Shown here piece after piece: positions 6,817 through 14,953 of a DNA stretch of 33,820 nucleotides. The position numbers and the translations under genes were made by a program. The DNA lies in the NCBI GenBank assembly GCA_005223085.1, contig NJBP01000019.1, forward strand, positions 1 to 33,820, written 5' to 3'. The notes under the pieces were generated by a model, which worked only from the letters and a program-made list of their open reading frames with translations, was not told the DNA's origin and did not search any database. The DNA comes from Candidatus Aerophobetes bacterium Ae_b3b. Lineage in GTDB: Bacteria; Aerophobota; Aerophobia; Aerophobales; AE-B3A. Position 1 is the first letter of the stretch. Each line of letters starts with the position of its first letter.

Positions 6817-7364
6817 TGACTTTAGCTAATAAGATTACCTTAGCTCGTGTTGGTTGTATCCCCTTTTTTGTTTTCTTTTTGTTTGTGGGAGGAAAAAAGG
6901 GGATAGTTTTTGCTTTCATGATCTTTATTTTTGCTACTCTTTCCGATTTTTTGGATGGATGGTTGGCCCGCCGCAAGCATGAGGTGACCTCTAGCGGAAA
7001 AATAATTGATCCTGTTGCCGACAAGATTTTGATTTATAGTGCTTTCATCTGCTTTATTCAACTTCACCTCATTCCATTTTGGATGGTCATAATTATCATG
7101 GGAAGAGATTTTCTGGTAACAGCTCTACGGATTGAGCTGGCGGCAAAGCAGGTAATTCTGGCTGCTGGTCAACTGGCAAAACTGAAGACTTTCTTTGAAG
7201 ATCTAGCAGTCATTTTTGTTTTTTTTGTTATGGTGGCTAAAGATTTTGAAGTTAGACTTTGGAAACCCGGAATGCTAATCTTTGTTTTGATGGGTATTGC
7301 TACCTCGTTAGCTGTCATATCAGGCATCCATTACTGGATGGAGAACAGAAGGCTTTTAGGATGA
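6816..7364 (+). CDS. pgsA: CDP-diacylglycerol--glycerol-3-phosphate 3-phosphatidyltransferase
   Basis: PgsA makes phosphatidylglycerol phosphate from CDP-diacylglycerol and glycerol-3-phosphate in the inner membrane. The CDP-alcohol phosphotransferase motif D-x2-DG-x2-AR-x8-G-x3-D-x3-D is complete: SDFLDGWLARRKHE, then SGKIIDPVADKI at about residues 45-72. Several hydrophobic segments follow over 182 residues, the normal length. The GTG start overlaps the ftsK stop by one base, and the TGA stop overlaps the pgpA start by four. Coupling to the phosphatase that removes the phosphate in the next step is direct. Confidence 0.93.
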   Translation: MTLANKITLARVGCIPFFVFFLFVGGKKGIVFAFMIFIFATLSDFLDGWLARRKHEVTSSGKIIDPVADKILIYSAFICFIQLHLIPFWMVIIIMGRDFLVTALRIELAAKQVILAAGQLAKLKTFFEDLAVIFVFFVMVAKDFEVRLWKPGMLIFVLMGIATSLAVISGIHYWMENRRLLG

Positions 7365-7819
7365 AAACTATTTTTACTTTTTTAGGGACAGGGTTTGGAG
7401 CAGGGTATACTCCATTTTTACCTGGAACAGCAGGGACTTTGTTGGGAGTAGTGATATATCTAGTTTTGAGCCGAATTTTTACTCATCCTTTTAGCTATGT
7501 AGTGATGTTGGTGATTTTTAGTGGCTTCGGGGTGTGGATTTGTGGAAAATGTGACCATCATTTTGAAAAAGAAGATTCTCCGGTGATTGTCATCGACGAA
7601 ATAGGAGGATTTTTGATAGCTATGTTTGCCCTGCCCGTTTCCTTTCGATTTATTTTTCTAGGATTCATTTTATTTAGAGCCTTTGATATTCTTAAGCCCT
7701 TTAAAATAGAGAGACTTCAAAGACTCCCGGGAGGTTGGGGTATCATGGCAGATGATATAGCAGCAGGCATTTTGGCTAATTTGATGCTCCATATAGCTCG
7801 GATAATGCTGGGATGGTAG
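7361..7819 (+). CDS. pgpA: phosphatidylglycerophosphatase A
   Basis: PgpA dephosphorylates phosphatidylglycerol phosphate to phosphatidylglycerol. The 152-residue protein carries the family's blocks: GTGFGAGYTPFLPGTAGTLL at the N terminus, VIDEIGGFLIAM in the middle, and FRAFDILKPFKI then LPGGWGIMADDIAAGILAN towards the end, with acidic residues for the metal site. It has membrane segments throughout. The ATG at 7361 overlaps the pgsA stop (atga), so I prefer it to upstream starts lying inside pgsA. The reaction follows immediately on that of PgsA. Confidence 0.93.
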   Translation: MKTIFTFLGTGFGAGYTPFLPGTAGTLLGVVIYLVLSRIFTHPFSYVVMLVIFSGFGVWICGKCDHHFEKEDSPVIVIDEIGGFLIAMFALPVSFRFIFLGFILFRAFDILKPFKIERLQRLPGGWGIMADDIAAGILANLMLHIARIMLGW

Positions 7820-7841
7820 CAGTTTTAAAAAGGAGGCATTG

Positions 7842-8414
7842 ATGAGTAAAATTACTGAGATTCGCTGGCATGGAAGAGGGGGACAGGGTGCAAAAACGGC
7901 GTCCTTGTTGTTAGCTGAATCTGCTCTGGAGGAGGGAAAATATATTCAGGGATTTCCTGAGTATGGTCCCGAACGCATGGGAGCTCCTATGCAGTCTTTT
8001 ACCCGGATTAGCGAGGTTCCCATTAGCCTACATTCTCATGTCAGGACTCCTGATGCTGTAGTAGTCCTGGATTCCACATTATTGGGCACTGTTGATGTAA
8101 CCTTTGGTCTTGGAGAAAAAGGTGTAATTCTGGTAAACAGTCCCGAGACTCCTCAAACCATAAGAAGAAAGTTAGGGTTAAACAAAGGTAAAGTTTTTAC
8201 CGTAGATGCTACTTCCATATCTATAGAGATCCTGGGGAAGAATTTACCCAATACCCCTATGTTGGGGGCTTTAATCAAGGTTACCAGTCTATTAAGTCTA
8301 GATACAGTCGCATCTTCCATTAAGCACAAGTTTGGAAAAAAGTTTAGTTCCAGAATAATAGAGGGAAACATAGAGGCTATAAAGAAGGCTTATGAGGAGG
8401 TAAAGGAAGAATGA
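7842..8414 (+). CDS. porG: 2-oxoacid:ferredoxin oxidoreductase, gamma subunit
   Basis: The gamma subunit is part of the complex that oxidatively decarboxylates a 2-oxoacid (pyruvate or a related acid) with CoA, reducing ferredoxin. The 190-residue protein opens with IRWHGRGGQGAKTASLLLAE and has EYGPERMGAPMQSFTRI, both hallmarks of the PorG/VorG family. An aggagg site sits 5 bases before ATG 7842, which I prefer to the TTG three bases earlier. It is first of four genes in the order gamma-delta-alpha-beta, the same as in Thermotoga. Its 3' end overlaps porD by four bases. Pyruvate is the default substrate guess; 2-ketoisovalerate is possible. Confidence 0.9.
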   Translation: MSKITEIRWHGRGGQGAKTASLLLAESALEEGKYIQGFPEYGPERMGAPMQSFTRISEVPISLHSHVRTPDAVVVLDSTLLGTVDVTFGLGEKGVILVNSPETPQTIRRKLGLNKGKVFTVDATSISIEILGKNLPNTPMLGALIKVTSLLSLDTVASSIKHKFGKKFSSRIIEGNIEAIKKAYEEVKEE

Positions 8415-8719
8415 AAGAGAAAGGTTGGAAGGATATTCCCTGGGGAGGGCTGATTTTAGAGGAAGGTAATGCAGAAGAGTATAAGACGGGAAGTTGGCGA
8501 ACCCATCGGCCAGTATGGGATGAAAAGAAATGTACCCACTGTCTTTTATGCTGGGTTTATTGCCCAGATTCTTCTATTATTGTTAAAGAAGAAAAATTCA
8601 AACAATTTGATTATGATCACTGCAAGGGTTGTGGAATTTGCTCAACCCAGTGCCCGACGAAAGCTATCCACATGGAAGAAGAGGGTAAATTTGTGATAAA
8701 GACGGAAGGAGGAAAATAA
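8411..8719 (+). CDS. porD: 2-oxoacid:ferredoxin oxidoreductase, delta subunit (2x[4Fe-4S])
   Basis: This 102-residue ferredoxin-like subunit carries electrons from the thiamine site to external ferredoxin. Two classic cluster motifs are visible: CTHCLLCWVYCPDSSI and CKGCGICSTQCPTKAI, each CxxCxxCxxxCP. The N-terminal WRTHRPVWDEKKC is typical of PorD proteins. Its ATG overlaps the porG stop. The next gene starts 2 bp after its stop, so the four genes form one tightly packed operon. Confidence 0.93.
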   Translation: MKEKGWKDIPWGGLILEEGNAEEYKTGSWRTHRPVWDEKKCTHCLLCWVYCPDSSIIVKEEKFKQFDYDHCKGCGICSTQCPTKAIHMEEEGKFVIKTEGGK

Positions 8720-8720
8720 G

Positions 8721-9902
8721 GTGGGAAGGATAGTTGGTTTAACCGGTGATGAGGCTACGGCTGAAGCGATGCGACAGATCAATCCTGATGTAGTGGCTGC
8801 CTACCCCATTACTCCTCAAACAGAGACGGTACAGAGATTTTCTGAGTTTGTGGCTGAAGGGATAGTTGCTACCGAGATGGTGAGGGTAGAAAGCGAACAT
8901 TCAGCTATGAGTGCCTGTGTAGGAGCGGCAGCAGCGGGGGCTCGAGCCATGACTGCCACTTCGGCTAATGGCCTGGCCTTGATGTGGGAGATCTGTTATA
9001 TTGCGGCCTCTTATAGACTGCCTGTAATAATGGCTGTGGTAAATAGAGCCTTGAGTGGTCCTATTAACATCCATTGCGATCATTCTGACTCCATGGGGAC
9101 GCGAGATGCTGGGTGGATCCAGATATACAGTGAGAACTGCCAGGAGGCTTATGATAATCTCATTCAGGCGGTACGAATAGCTGAAGAGGAGAAGGTTAGA
9201 CTTCCGGTAATGGTCACTTTTGATGGATTTATCATTTCTCATGCCATGGAGCGAGTTGAGATATTGGAAGATGACGAGGTGAGCCAGTTTATCGGTAAAT
9301 ATAAGAATGCCTATTCGCTTCTTGATGTGGACAGTCCTGTGACCTACGGCCCTCTTGATCTATATGACTATTACTTTGAGCATAAAAGACAACAGATAGA
9401 GGCCATAGAAATCTCACCCGAGGTTATTCAAAAAATTGGGAGGGAATTCAAAGATTTAAGCGGTCGGTATTATGATTTAATGGGAAGTTGTCATCTGGAG
9501 GGAGCGGAGTTGGTTATTGTAGCTGCTGGTTCTACTGCCGGAACGGTTGAGAGTGTGGTAGATGAATTAAGAGAGAAGGGTGAGAAAGTGGGTCTTCTCA
9601 AAATTAGAATTTTCCGTCCTTTTCCAGCCAAACAGATCGCAGAAGCCTTAAGAGGCGTGAGAGCAGTGGCTGTTCTAGACCGTTCTGTTTCCTTCGGGGC
9701 GCAGGGAGGACCAATCTTTCTGGAGATTAGATCCGCCCTTTTTGACGAGATTAAACCACCAGCCGTGGTAAATTATATTTATGGACTGGGGGGACGAGAT
9801 ATCGGGGTGGATGAAATTGAGCGAGTTTATAAAAATCTGGAAAGAATTGCCCATACTAAAAAGGTAGACGAATTAGTCGGTTATCTAGGGCTCAGGGAGT
9901 AA
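8721..9902 (+). CDS. porA: 2-oxoacid:ferredoxin oxidoreductase, alpha subunit
   Basis: The 393-residue alpha subunit has the pyrimidine-binding half of the thiamine-diphosphate enzyme: AAYPITPQTETVQRFSEF near the start, VESEHSAMSACVGAAAAGAR, then TATSANGLALMWE. The C-terminal domain of the transketolase type includes VGLLKIRIFRPFPAKQI and VLDRSVSFGAQGGP. Length and domain order match bacterial PorA. The start is GTG with ggaggaaaat upstream. It pairs with the beta subunit encoded 15 bp further on, which supplies the diphosphate-binding half. Confidence 0.93.
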   Translation: MGRIVGLTGDEATAEAMRQINPDVVAAYPITPQTETVQRFSEFVAEGIVATEMVRVESEHSAMSACVGAAAAGARAMTATSANGLALMWEICYIAASYRLPVIMAVVNRALSGPINIHCDHSDSMGTRDAGWIQIYSENCQEAYDNLIQAVRIAEEEKVRLPVMVTFDGFIISHAMERVEILEDDEVSQFIGKYKNAYSLLDVDSPVTYGPLDLYDYYFEHKRQQIEAIEISPEVIQKIGREFKDLSGRYYDLMGSCHLEGAELVIVAAGSTAGTVESVVDELREKGEKVGLLKIRIFRPFPAKQIAEALRGVRAVAVLDRSVSFGAQGGPIFLEIRSALFDEIKPPAVVNYIYGLGGRDIGVDEIERVYKNLERIAHTKKVDELVGYLGLRE

Positions 9903-9917
9903 AATAAGGAGGAGAAG

Positions 9918-11372
9918 ATGCCGTCCCTTAAAGTTTTATCCAGGAAAAAAGAGTTGCTTACCGGAGGTCACCGGCTTTGTGCTGGCTGTGGTGCCTCCAT
10001 AATTGTAAGGCAGGTTCTTATGGCTGCCGAAGATCCCGTGGTAATGAGTTCTGCTACCGGGTGTCTGGAGGTAGCTACCACCATTTATCCTTTTACTGCC
10101 TGGAGAATTCCCTGGATTCATTGTGCTTTTGAGAATTCAGCTTCTACTTTGTCTGGAGTAGAAGCTGCCTATCGTAGTCTAAAAAGACAGGGTAAGATCG
10201 ACCGTACCATTAAGTTCATTGCCTTTGGTGGTGATGGGGGGACCTATGACATAGGACTTCAGGCCTTGTCCGGAGTTCTGGAAAGAGGGCACAATCTCCT
10301 TTATATCTGCTACGATAATCAAGCTTATATGAATTGTTTAAGTACATCTTCTTTGATAATGACTGAAGATGGAGTTAAGAGAATAACAGAAGTAAAAGAA
10401 GGAGATGAGGTATATGCCTTTGATCAGAGAACCTATCAGTTAGTTTTGAAAAAATGTAGTGGGGTATTTGACAATGGAATAAAGGATGTTTACGAACTTA
10501 CCACTTTGCACCATTCAATAAAGGCAACGGCGAATCATCCCTTTTTGGTCTTAAAAAGGAATGGTAGAGGCAAGAAGAATAATTTTGTTTGGCAAACAAT
10601 CTCAGAAATGAAGACGGGAGATGAAATCGTAGTACTGAAAAATTTAGACGAAGGAGAATCATTTAAATTTGATTTTAATAAAGTAAAAAAGGGAGACTAC
10701 AAAGTAAATCGTTCAAAAAATTTTTTAATCGATAACAAGTATTTTGAGATAGAAAAAGTAAGAGATATAAAATTAGTTGGACCAGAGCCGACTTTAGATT
10801 TGAGGGTAGAGGGTGAGCATAATTTTATTGCTGATGGAATTGTGGTTCACAATACAGGGATCCAGAGATCGAGTGCTACTCCTGAAGGGGCGGCAACTAC
10901 TACCAGTCCTGTGGGAAAGGCCATACCGGAAGGAAAGCAAAGACCCCGCAAAGATTTAACCCGGATTGCAGCTGCTCATGACTCTCCCTATGTGGCTCAG
11001 GCTAATCCTGCTTATTACAATGATTTAATTAAGAAGGTACGAAAGGCCTTAAGTACAGAGGGTCCAACTTTTATCAATATTCTCTCGCCCTGTCCCCGGG
11101 GCTGGAGGCATGATCCTTCTCTCTCCATTCAGATTGCTAAACTGGCAGTCTCGACCGGAGTCTGGCCTCTTTATGAGGTGGAAAAAGGTCAATACAGGGT
11201 CACTTATCGTCCTAAAAAGAGACATCCTCTAAGAGAATGGCTGGAGTCTCAGGGAAGATTCAGACACCTTTTGCGGCCCGAGAATAAGGGGATTATGGAA
11301 AGATTAGAAAAACAAGTAGAAGAGAAAGAAAAGAGTCTATTAGCCTTAGCGGGGGAGGAAACTTCCGCGTGA
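9918..11372 (+). CDS. porB: 2-oxoacid:ferredoxin oxidoreductase, beta subunit, with in-frame mini-intein
   Basis: The 484-residue precursor is a normal PorB of about 311 residues interrupted by 173 foreign residues. Extein parts show Cys21, Cys24 and Cys49 (LCAGCGASI, TGCLEV) and CPRGW near the C terminus, the expected ligands of an iron-sulfur cluster. They also show the diphosphate-Mg site with GGDGGTYDIG (Asp106) and YDNQAYMN (133-139). PorB normally continues TGIQRSSATP, which here appears only at residue 313. Cys140 to Asn312 is an intein, described separately. The enzyme can only work after splicing, because the insertion parts the active-site Asn139 from TGIQRS. RBS aaggagg lies 6 bases before the ATG. 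The frame is intact throughout. Confidence 0.95.
   Translation: MPSLKVLSRKKELLTGGHRLCAGCGASIIVRQVLMAAEDPVVMSSATGCLEVATTIYPFTAWRIPWIHCAFENSASTLSGVEAAYRSLKRQGKIDRTIKFIAFGGDGGTYDIGLQALSGVLERGHNLLYICYDNQAYMNCLSTSSLIMTEDGVKRITEVKEGDEVYAFDQRTYQLVLKKCSGVFDNGIKDVYELTTLHHSIKATANHPFLVLKRNGRGKKNNFVWQTISEMKTGDEIVVLKNLDEGESFKFDFNKVKKGDYKVNRSKNFLIDNKYFEIEKVRDIKLVGPEPTLDLRVEGEHNFIADGIVVHNTGIQRSSATPEGAATTTSPVGKAIPEGKQRPRKDLTRIAAAHDSPYVAQANPAYYNDLIKKVRKALSTEGPTFINILSPCPRGWRHDPSLSIQIAKLAVSTGVWPLYEVEKGQYRVTYRPKKRHPLREWLESQGRFRHLLRPENKGIMERLEKQVEEKEKSLLALAGEETSA
10335..10853 (+). mobile_element. mini-intein in PorB (Cys1, Asn173, Thr+1)
   Basis: Intein residues run from Cys1 (host residue 140) to Asn173 (312). 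Block A reads CLSTSSLIMTEDGVKRI. Block B has ATANHPFLVL, with the Thr65-x-x-His68 pair. Block F is TLDLRVEGEHNFIADG. Block G ends VVHN, with His172 and the cyclising Asn173. The first C-extein residue is Thr, one of the three permitted nucleophiles. Nothing between blocks B and F resembles a LAGLIDADG or HNH homing endonuclease, so this is a mini-intein. The segment is plainly richer in A+T than the flanking porB codons. All splicing residues are present, so protein splicing is predicted to be active. Confidence 0.95.
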
Positions 11373-11413
11373 TTACAAATTTTCGTAAGTATTCAGTGAA
11401 CCCCATCATTTTT

Positions 11414-11461
11414 GGTAGTCGCAAGGCTTAGAGCCTGCGCACCCTAAAGGGTGCGGCTACC
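11414..11461. repeat. REP-like three-way-junction palindrome
   Basis: The outer arms gtagtcgca (11415-11423) and tgcggctac (11452-11460) pair with one wobble. Within them aggcttagagcct and gcaccctaaagggtgc form two further stems, giving a three-armed fold. It lies in the 125-bp gap where the porGDAB run and the minus-strand epimerase converge, so it may end transcription from both sides. It could equally be a dispersed repeat, since elements of this kind are common in such genomes. Confidence 0.7.
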
Positions 11462-11497
11462 CTGAAAATTCAATGTGACACGGCGTTTACTAAGCAT

Positions 11498-12454
11498 TTA
11501 CAAATTTTCTCTAAACCAGCCTACTGTTTTTCCTAATCCTTCTCTCAGGTTAAGTTGGGGTTGCCAGTCCAGCTCTTTTTTCGCTTTGTCAGTATTTAAA
11601 AATATTCTCCTTATCTCTCCTTTTCTTTCCGGAGCATAGATTGGTTGGACTTTGAAGCCGATTATCTCTGCTAAAAGCTGGTATAACAGATTCACCGAAC
11701 TTCCTTTACCTGTTCCCACGTTGTAGGCCAAATCATCGGGCGAGCTTGGCTTCCTCTCATTAAGGCTTTCTATCTTCTGGCTGGCGAGTAGGTGAACGTT
11801 TACTACCTCACTGACGTGTATGTAATCACGTAACTGCTCACCATCTCCGAAAATTTTGGGCCTTTTTCCCCGGAGCATCTGTTGGGTAAAGATAGCAATC
11901 ACTCCCGCTTCTCCATAAGGGTCTTGTCGGGCCCCATAGACATTTGCGTACCTCAAAGAAAGGTAATTGAGCCCATAAGTTTTTCTATAATAGTGAAGAT
12001 AATGTTCTATGGTATGCTTTGAAACTCCATAGGGGGAAAGAGGATTTTTTGGATAGTGCTCATCCACTGGTAAATCGGTCGGTTCTCCGTAAACGACTCC
12101 TCCTGATGAGATAAAAATGAAGTTATTTACCCCGTGTTTTACACAGTTATTTAAAAGATTTAAGGTTCCCAGAATATTTACCTCTGCATCGAACACAGGC
12201 TTTTTTACAGAAACTCTCACATCTATCTGAGCCGCATGATGGTTAACCAGGTTGAACCTTTCCTCAGCAAAAATTTTATTTAACCTTTTGTCGGTGATGT
12301 CCATCTGATAAAACTTGGCTTTTTCATTGAGATTCTCTTTCTTTCCACTGGATAGATTATCCACTACCACCACCTTCCAGCCTTGCTGGAGGTACCCGTC
12401 AACCACATGGGAGCCAATAAAACCTGCTCCCCCGGTTACCAATACCTTTTTCAT
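11498..12454 (-). CDS. NAD-dependent sugar epimerase/dehydratase (GalE-like)
   Basis: This 318-residue extended short-chain dehydrogenase begins with the NAD motif VTGGAGFIGSHVVD and has FISSGGVVYGE, then YGVSKHTIEHYL with the catalytic Tyr-x3-Lys. RYANVYGARQDPYGEAGVIA follows. The substrate-side YxxxK, RYxNVYGxRQ and DYIHVSEVV patterns place it with bacterial UDP-glucose 4-epimerase-like proteins that interconvert nucleotide sugars for surface polysaccharide. The exact sugar is not determinable. Its ATG (12454) overlaps the stop of the ThyA-like gene by four bases, so it is the last gene of the minus-strand operon. Confidence 0.88.
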   Translation of the reverse strand: MKKVLVTGGAGFIGSHVVDGYLQQGWKVVVVDNLSSGKKENLNEKAKFYQMDITDKRLNKIFAEERFNLVNHHAAQIDVRVSVKKPVFDAEVNILGTLNLLNNCVKHGVNNFIFISSGGVVYGEPTDLPVDEHYPKNPLSPYGVSKHTIEHYLHYYRKTYGLNYLSLRYANVYGARQDPYGEAGVIAIFTQQMLRGKRPKIFGDGEQLRDYIHVSEVVNVHLLASQKIESLNERKPSSPDDLAYNVGTGKGSSVNLLYQLLAEIIGFKVQPIYAPERKGEIRRIFLNTDKAKKELDWQPQLNLREGLGKTVGWFRENL

Positions 12455-13278
12455 ACCAGATTTCCTTTCTTATCCTTTTTCAATCTTTTTCTTCCTTCCT
12501 CGAAAAAAGGCTCGGCAAAGGAAGTTGACCAGGTTCTCTCCTCAAAGGATCTTTTCTTCAAGGTATCGAGGAAACCCTTAAAATCCTGGTAGTAAGAGCC
12601 ATAGATGTGGTAACTGTCAGCAATATGTAGGTATTTACCTACATTTATCTTTTTGTCTATTTTCTCACTAATTTTCTCTGCAATTACTTTTTGTAGCTCG
12701 GTGAAGGCGAACATATTCATGAATGCGGCTTTAAAAGCGTCGTTACTTCTAAAGTGAACATTCAACTGGAGACGATCCTCAAAGATTCTTAGCCAGAAGC
12801 GTTGCATACAGGGTGAATCGCTACACTCAGGATCAAGCCAGGCTTTCCAGGTGACCGCTTGGGCCCGACGAGTGTACGGCGTTTCGGATAGCTTGCGGAC
12901 CAAATAATCAATCTGGTCTACGCTCTTTCCTTCAGCCTTATAGTTAAATAGTCTTTCATGGTAGGTATATTCCCATTTTCCTTCCTCTGGTTTAATCCAG
13001 TCATCATGGATACCGAAGATAACCTCCTGCCGATAGATCTCCAGGTCTTCCAGACCAGCGGGAAAAGCTCGGTGCAAACGAGGTTCTTTGAAGGGATGCG
13101 TTACTTCCATAATCATAGTGCAATCTCGGCTGGGAGGATCCCCCGCTTTATCGTATTCAGTTCTTATGGCTATCCCACCCTGCCAGCACTTCATCACTGA
13201 CTTTTCCCATACTTCAGGAAGAGTTTCCCCCTCTACCTTAATAACCGGACAATCGTTTGAAAGATCCTTTTTACCCAT
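12451..13278 (-). CDS. thymidylate synthase family protein (methanogen-like)
   Basis: The 275-residue protein shows the ThyA fold's key parts: RRAQAVTWKAWLDP (137-150), the active-site Cys157 in DSPCMQRFWLRI, HFRSNDAFKAAFMNMFAF (175-192) for the dUMP phosphate and base, and HIADSYHIYG around 218-227. Wording such as CMQRFWLRI and FRSNDAFKAAFMN differs from E. coli-type ThyA and recalls the methanogen-type thymidylate synthase family, from memory. It would make dTMP from dUMP, possibly with an unusual folate or pterin; dCMP hydroxymethylation is the alternative. It sits between gatA and an epimerase, overlapping the latter. Confidence 0.75.
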   Translation of the reverse strand: MGKKDLSNDCPVIKVEGETLPEVWEKSVMKCWQGGIAIRTEYDKAGDPPSRDCTMIMEVTHPFKEPRLHRAFPAGLEDLEIYRQEVIFGIHDDWIKPEEGKWEYTYHERLFNYKAEGKSVDQIDYLVRKLSETPYTRRAQAVTWKAWLDPECSDSPCMQRFWLRIFEDRLQLNVHFRSNDAFKAAFMNMFAFTELQKVIAEKISEKIDKKINVGKYLHIADSYHIYGSYYQDFKGFLDTLKKRSFEERTWSTSFAEPFFEEGRKRLKKDKKGNLV

Positions 13279-13293
13279 TGTTCCTTTCTTGAT

Positions 13294-14769
13294 TTATAAT
13301 TCCTGGCCACTGATTTTTGCCCTTCTTTCATGCCATACTGTATTTTGTTCATAAGCATAAGCAATTCTAAGCAGCATAGGTTCGTCAAATGGTTTTGCCA
13401 AAATCTGAAGGCCGATAGGAAGGTCGTCTTGGTTAAAACCGCAGAGGATAGACATTCCTGGTATACCAGCGAGGTTAGCAGATATAGTGAAAATATCAGA
13501 AAGGTACATCTTAAGAGGATCGTCTATTTTTTCCCCTATCTTAAAAGCTACGGTTGGTGCAGTGGGAGTAATTAGAGCATCAAAATTCTGGAAAACCCTA
13601 TCAAAATCTTCCTTAATAAGAGTACGCACTCTTTGGGCCTTTCCGTAGTAGTTCTCGTAATAACCCTTACTCAAGACATAAGTTCCCAGCATTATCCTTC
13701 TTTTTACCTCATCACCGAATCCTTCCTGACGAGTTCTTTTATACATATCTATAAGACTGGTCTCATCCGGAGTTCTGCATCCATATCCCACTCCATCGTA
13801 TCTGGCCAGGTTAGAGCTTGCCTCAGCAGTGGCTATCAGGTAATAGGTGGCTATGGCGTAATCCGTATGAGGGAGGGATACTTCTTCTATTCGAGCTCCC
13901 AAGTCTTCCATGACTTTAGTGGCCGCTAGAACTTTCTTTTTCACCTCTTCTTCCATGCCGGGAATAAAATATTCTTGAGGAAGACCTATCTTTATTCCGT
14001 GAAGATCTGGAATAAGGGATCGATGGTAGTCAGGAACAGGGTAATCGAGAGAGGTAGAATCACACAAATCTCTGCCGGAGATTACCTGCAGAAGATCTGC
14101 GCAGTCGGTAACATCCTTAGTTATAGGGCCAATCTGATCTAAAGACGAGGCGAAAGCTACCAGCCCGTAGCGGGAAACCCGACCATAAGTTGGTTTCATC
14201 CCTACGATTCCACAGAGAGCAGCCGGTTGACGGATAGACCCACCCGTATCTGAACCAAGGGCAAGAGGAGCTTCACCACTGGCAACAGCTGCTGCCGATC
14301 CCCCACTCGAGCCTCCTGGAATGGTTTCTGGATTCCAGGGGTTATGGGTTATTTTAAAGGCAGAATTTTCTGTGCTCGATCCCATAGCAAACTCATCCAT
14401 ATTGGTCTTGCCTATGATGATGGCTCCTTCTTTTTTTAGTTTCTCTATCACAGTAGCTGAGTAGGGAGGATAGAATCTCTTAAGGATCCGAGAAGCACAG
14501 GTAGTTTTGCCTTTTTCTACACAGATAAGATCTTTAATGGCAATGGGAATCCCGGTAAGAGGCTTCATCTGTTCTCCTTGAGAAATTCTTTTGTTCCACT
14601 TCTTTGCCTGATGGATAGCTCCTTCTTCATCAAGACTCAGAAAGGCTCCTATTTTACCCTCCACGTCCCTGATGTGCTGAAATATTGAAGAGACCACTTC
14701 TTCAATAGAAACCTCTTTATCCTCAATTAACCTATGGAGTTCATGCGCAGAAAGCTCGTAAAGTTCCAA
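13294..14769 (-). CDS. gatA: Asp/Glu-tRNA amidotransferase subunit A
   Basis: GatA is the glutaminase-side amidase of GatCAB, which turns Glu-tRNA(Gln) and Asp-tRNA(Asn) into the cognate amide forms. The 491 residues carry the amidase signature: the triad Lys79 (PIAIKDLI), Ser154 ([15 protein letters not shown]) and cis-Ser178 ([13 protein letters not shown]). The downstream block [20 protein letters not shown] is also present. Length is normal. gatB and gatC are not in the window, so the complex depends on genes elsewhere. It heads a minus-strand trio with the ThyA-like and epimerase genes, with 15 bp between the first two. The 184 bp upstream of it separate it from polA. Confidence 0.95.
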   Translation of the reverse strand: MELYELSAHELHRLIEDKEVSIEEVVSSIFQHIRDVEGKIGAFLSLDEEGAIHQAKKWNKRISQGEQMKPLTGIPIAIKDLICVEKGKTTCASRILKRFYPPYSATVIEKLKKEGAIIIGKTNMDEFAMGSSTENSAFKITHNPWNPETIPGGSSGGSAAAVASGEAPLALGSDTGGSIRQPAALCGIVGMKPTYGRVSRYGLVAFASSLDQIGPITKDVTDCADLLQVISGRDLCDSTSLDYPVPDYHRSLIPDLHGIKIGLPQEYFIPGMEEEVKKKVLAATKVMEDLGARIEEVSLPHTDYAIATYYLIATAEASSNLARYDGVGYGCRTPDETSLIDMYKRTRQEGFGDEVKRRIMLGTYVLSKGYYENYYGKAQRVRTLIKEDFDRVFQNFDALITPTAPTVAFKIGEKIDDPLKMYLSDIFTISANLAGIPGMSILCGFNQDDLPIGLQILAKPFDEPMLLRIAYAYEQNTVWHERRAKISGQEL

Positions 14770-14953
14770 TTAAATCTCCTTTACCACCACGAATTTGCAT
14801 GAATGCTATCAGTTCGCTAAGGGTTGTCAAATTCCCTGAAAGATGAGGATTTGCCGCAAAACTTGATTCTGGGACAAGAGTCTACCGCTCATCATTATTT
14901 TTTTATTGGTACGAAATCTTCGTTAGAAGTTTGACCGAAGGTGCTCTTTTTGG

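Noticed and set aside
10335-10853. Homing endonuclease inside the intein
   Set aside because: The central part between blocks B and F is only about 80 residues, with no LAGLIDADG, HNH or GIY-YIG pattern, so it is a mini-intein only.
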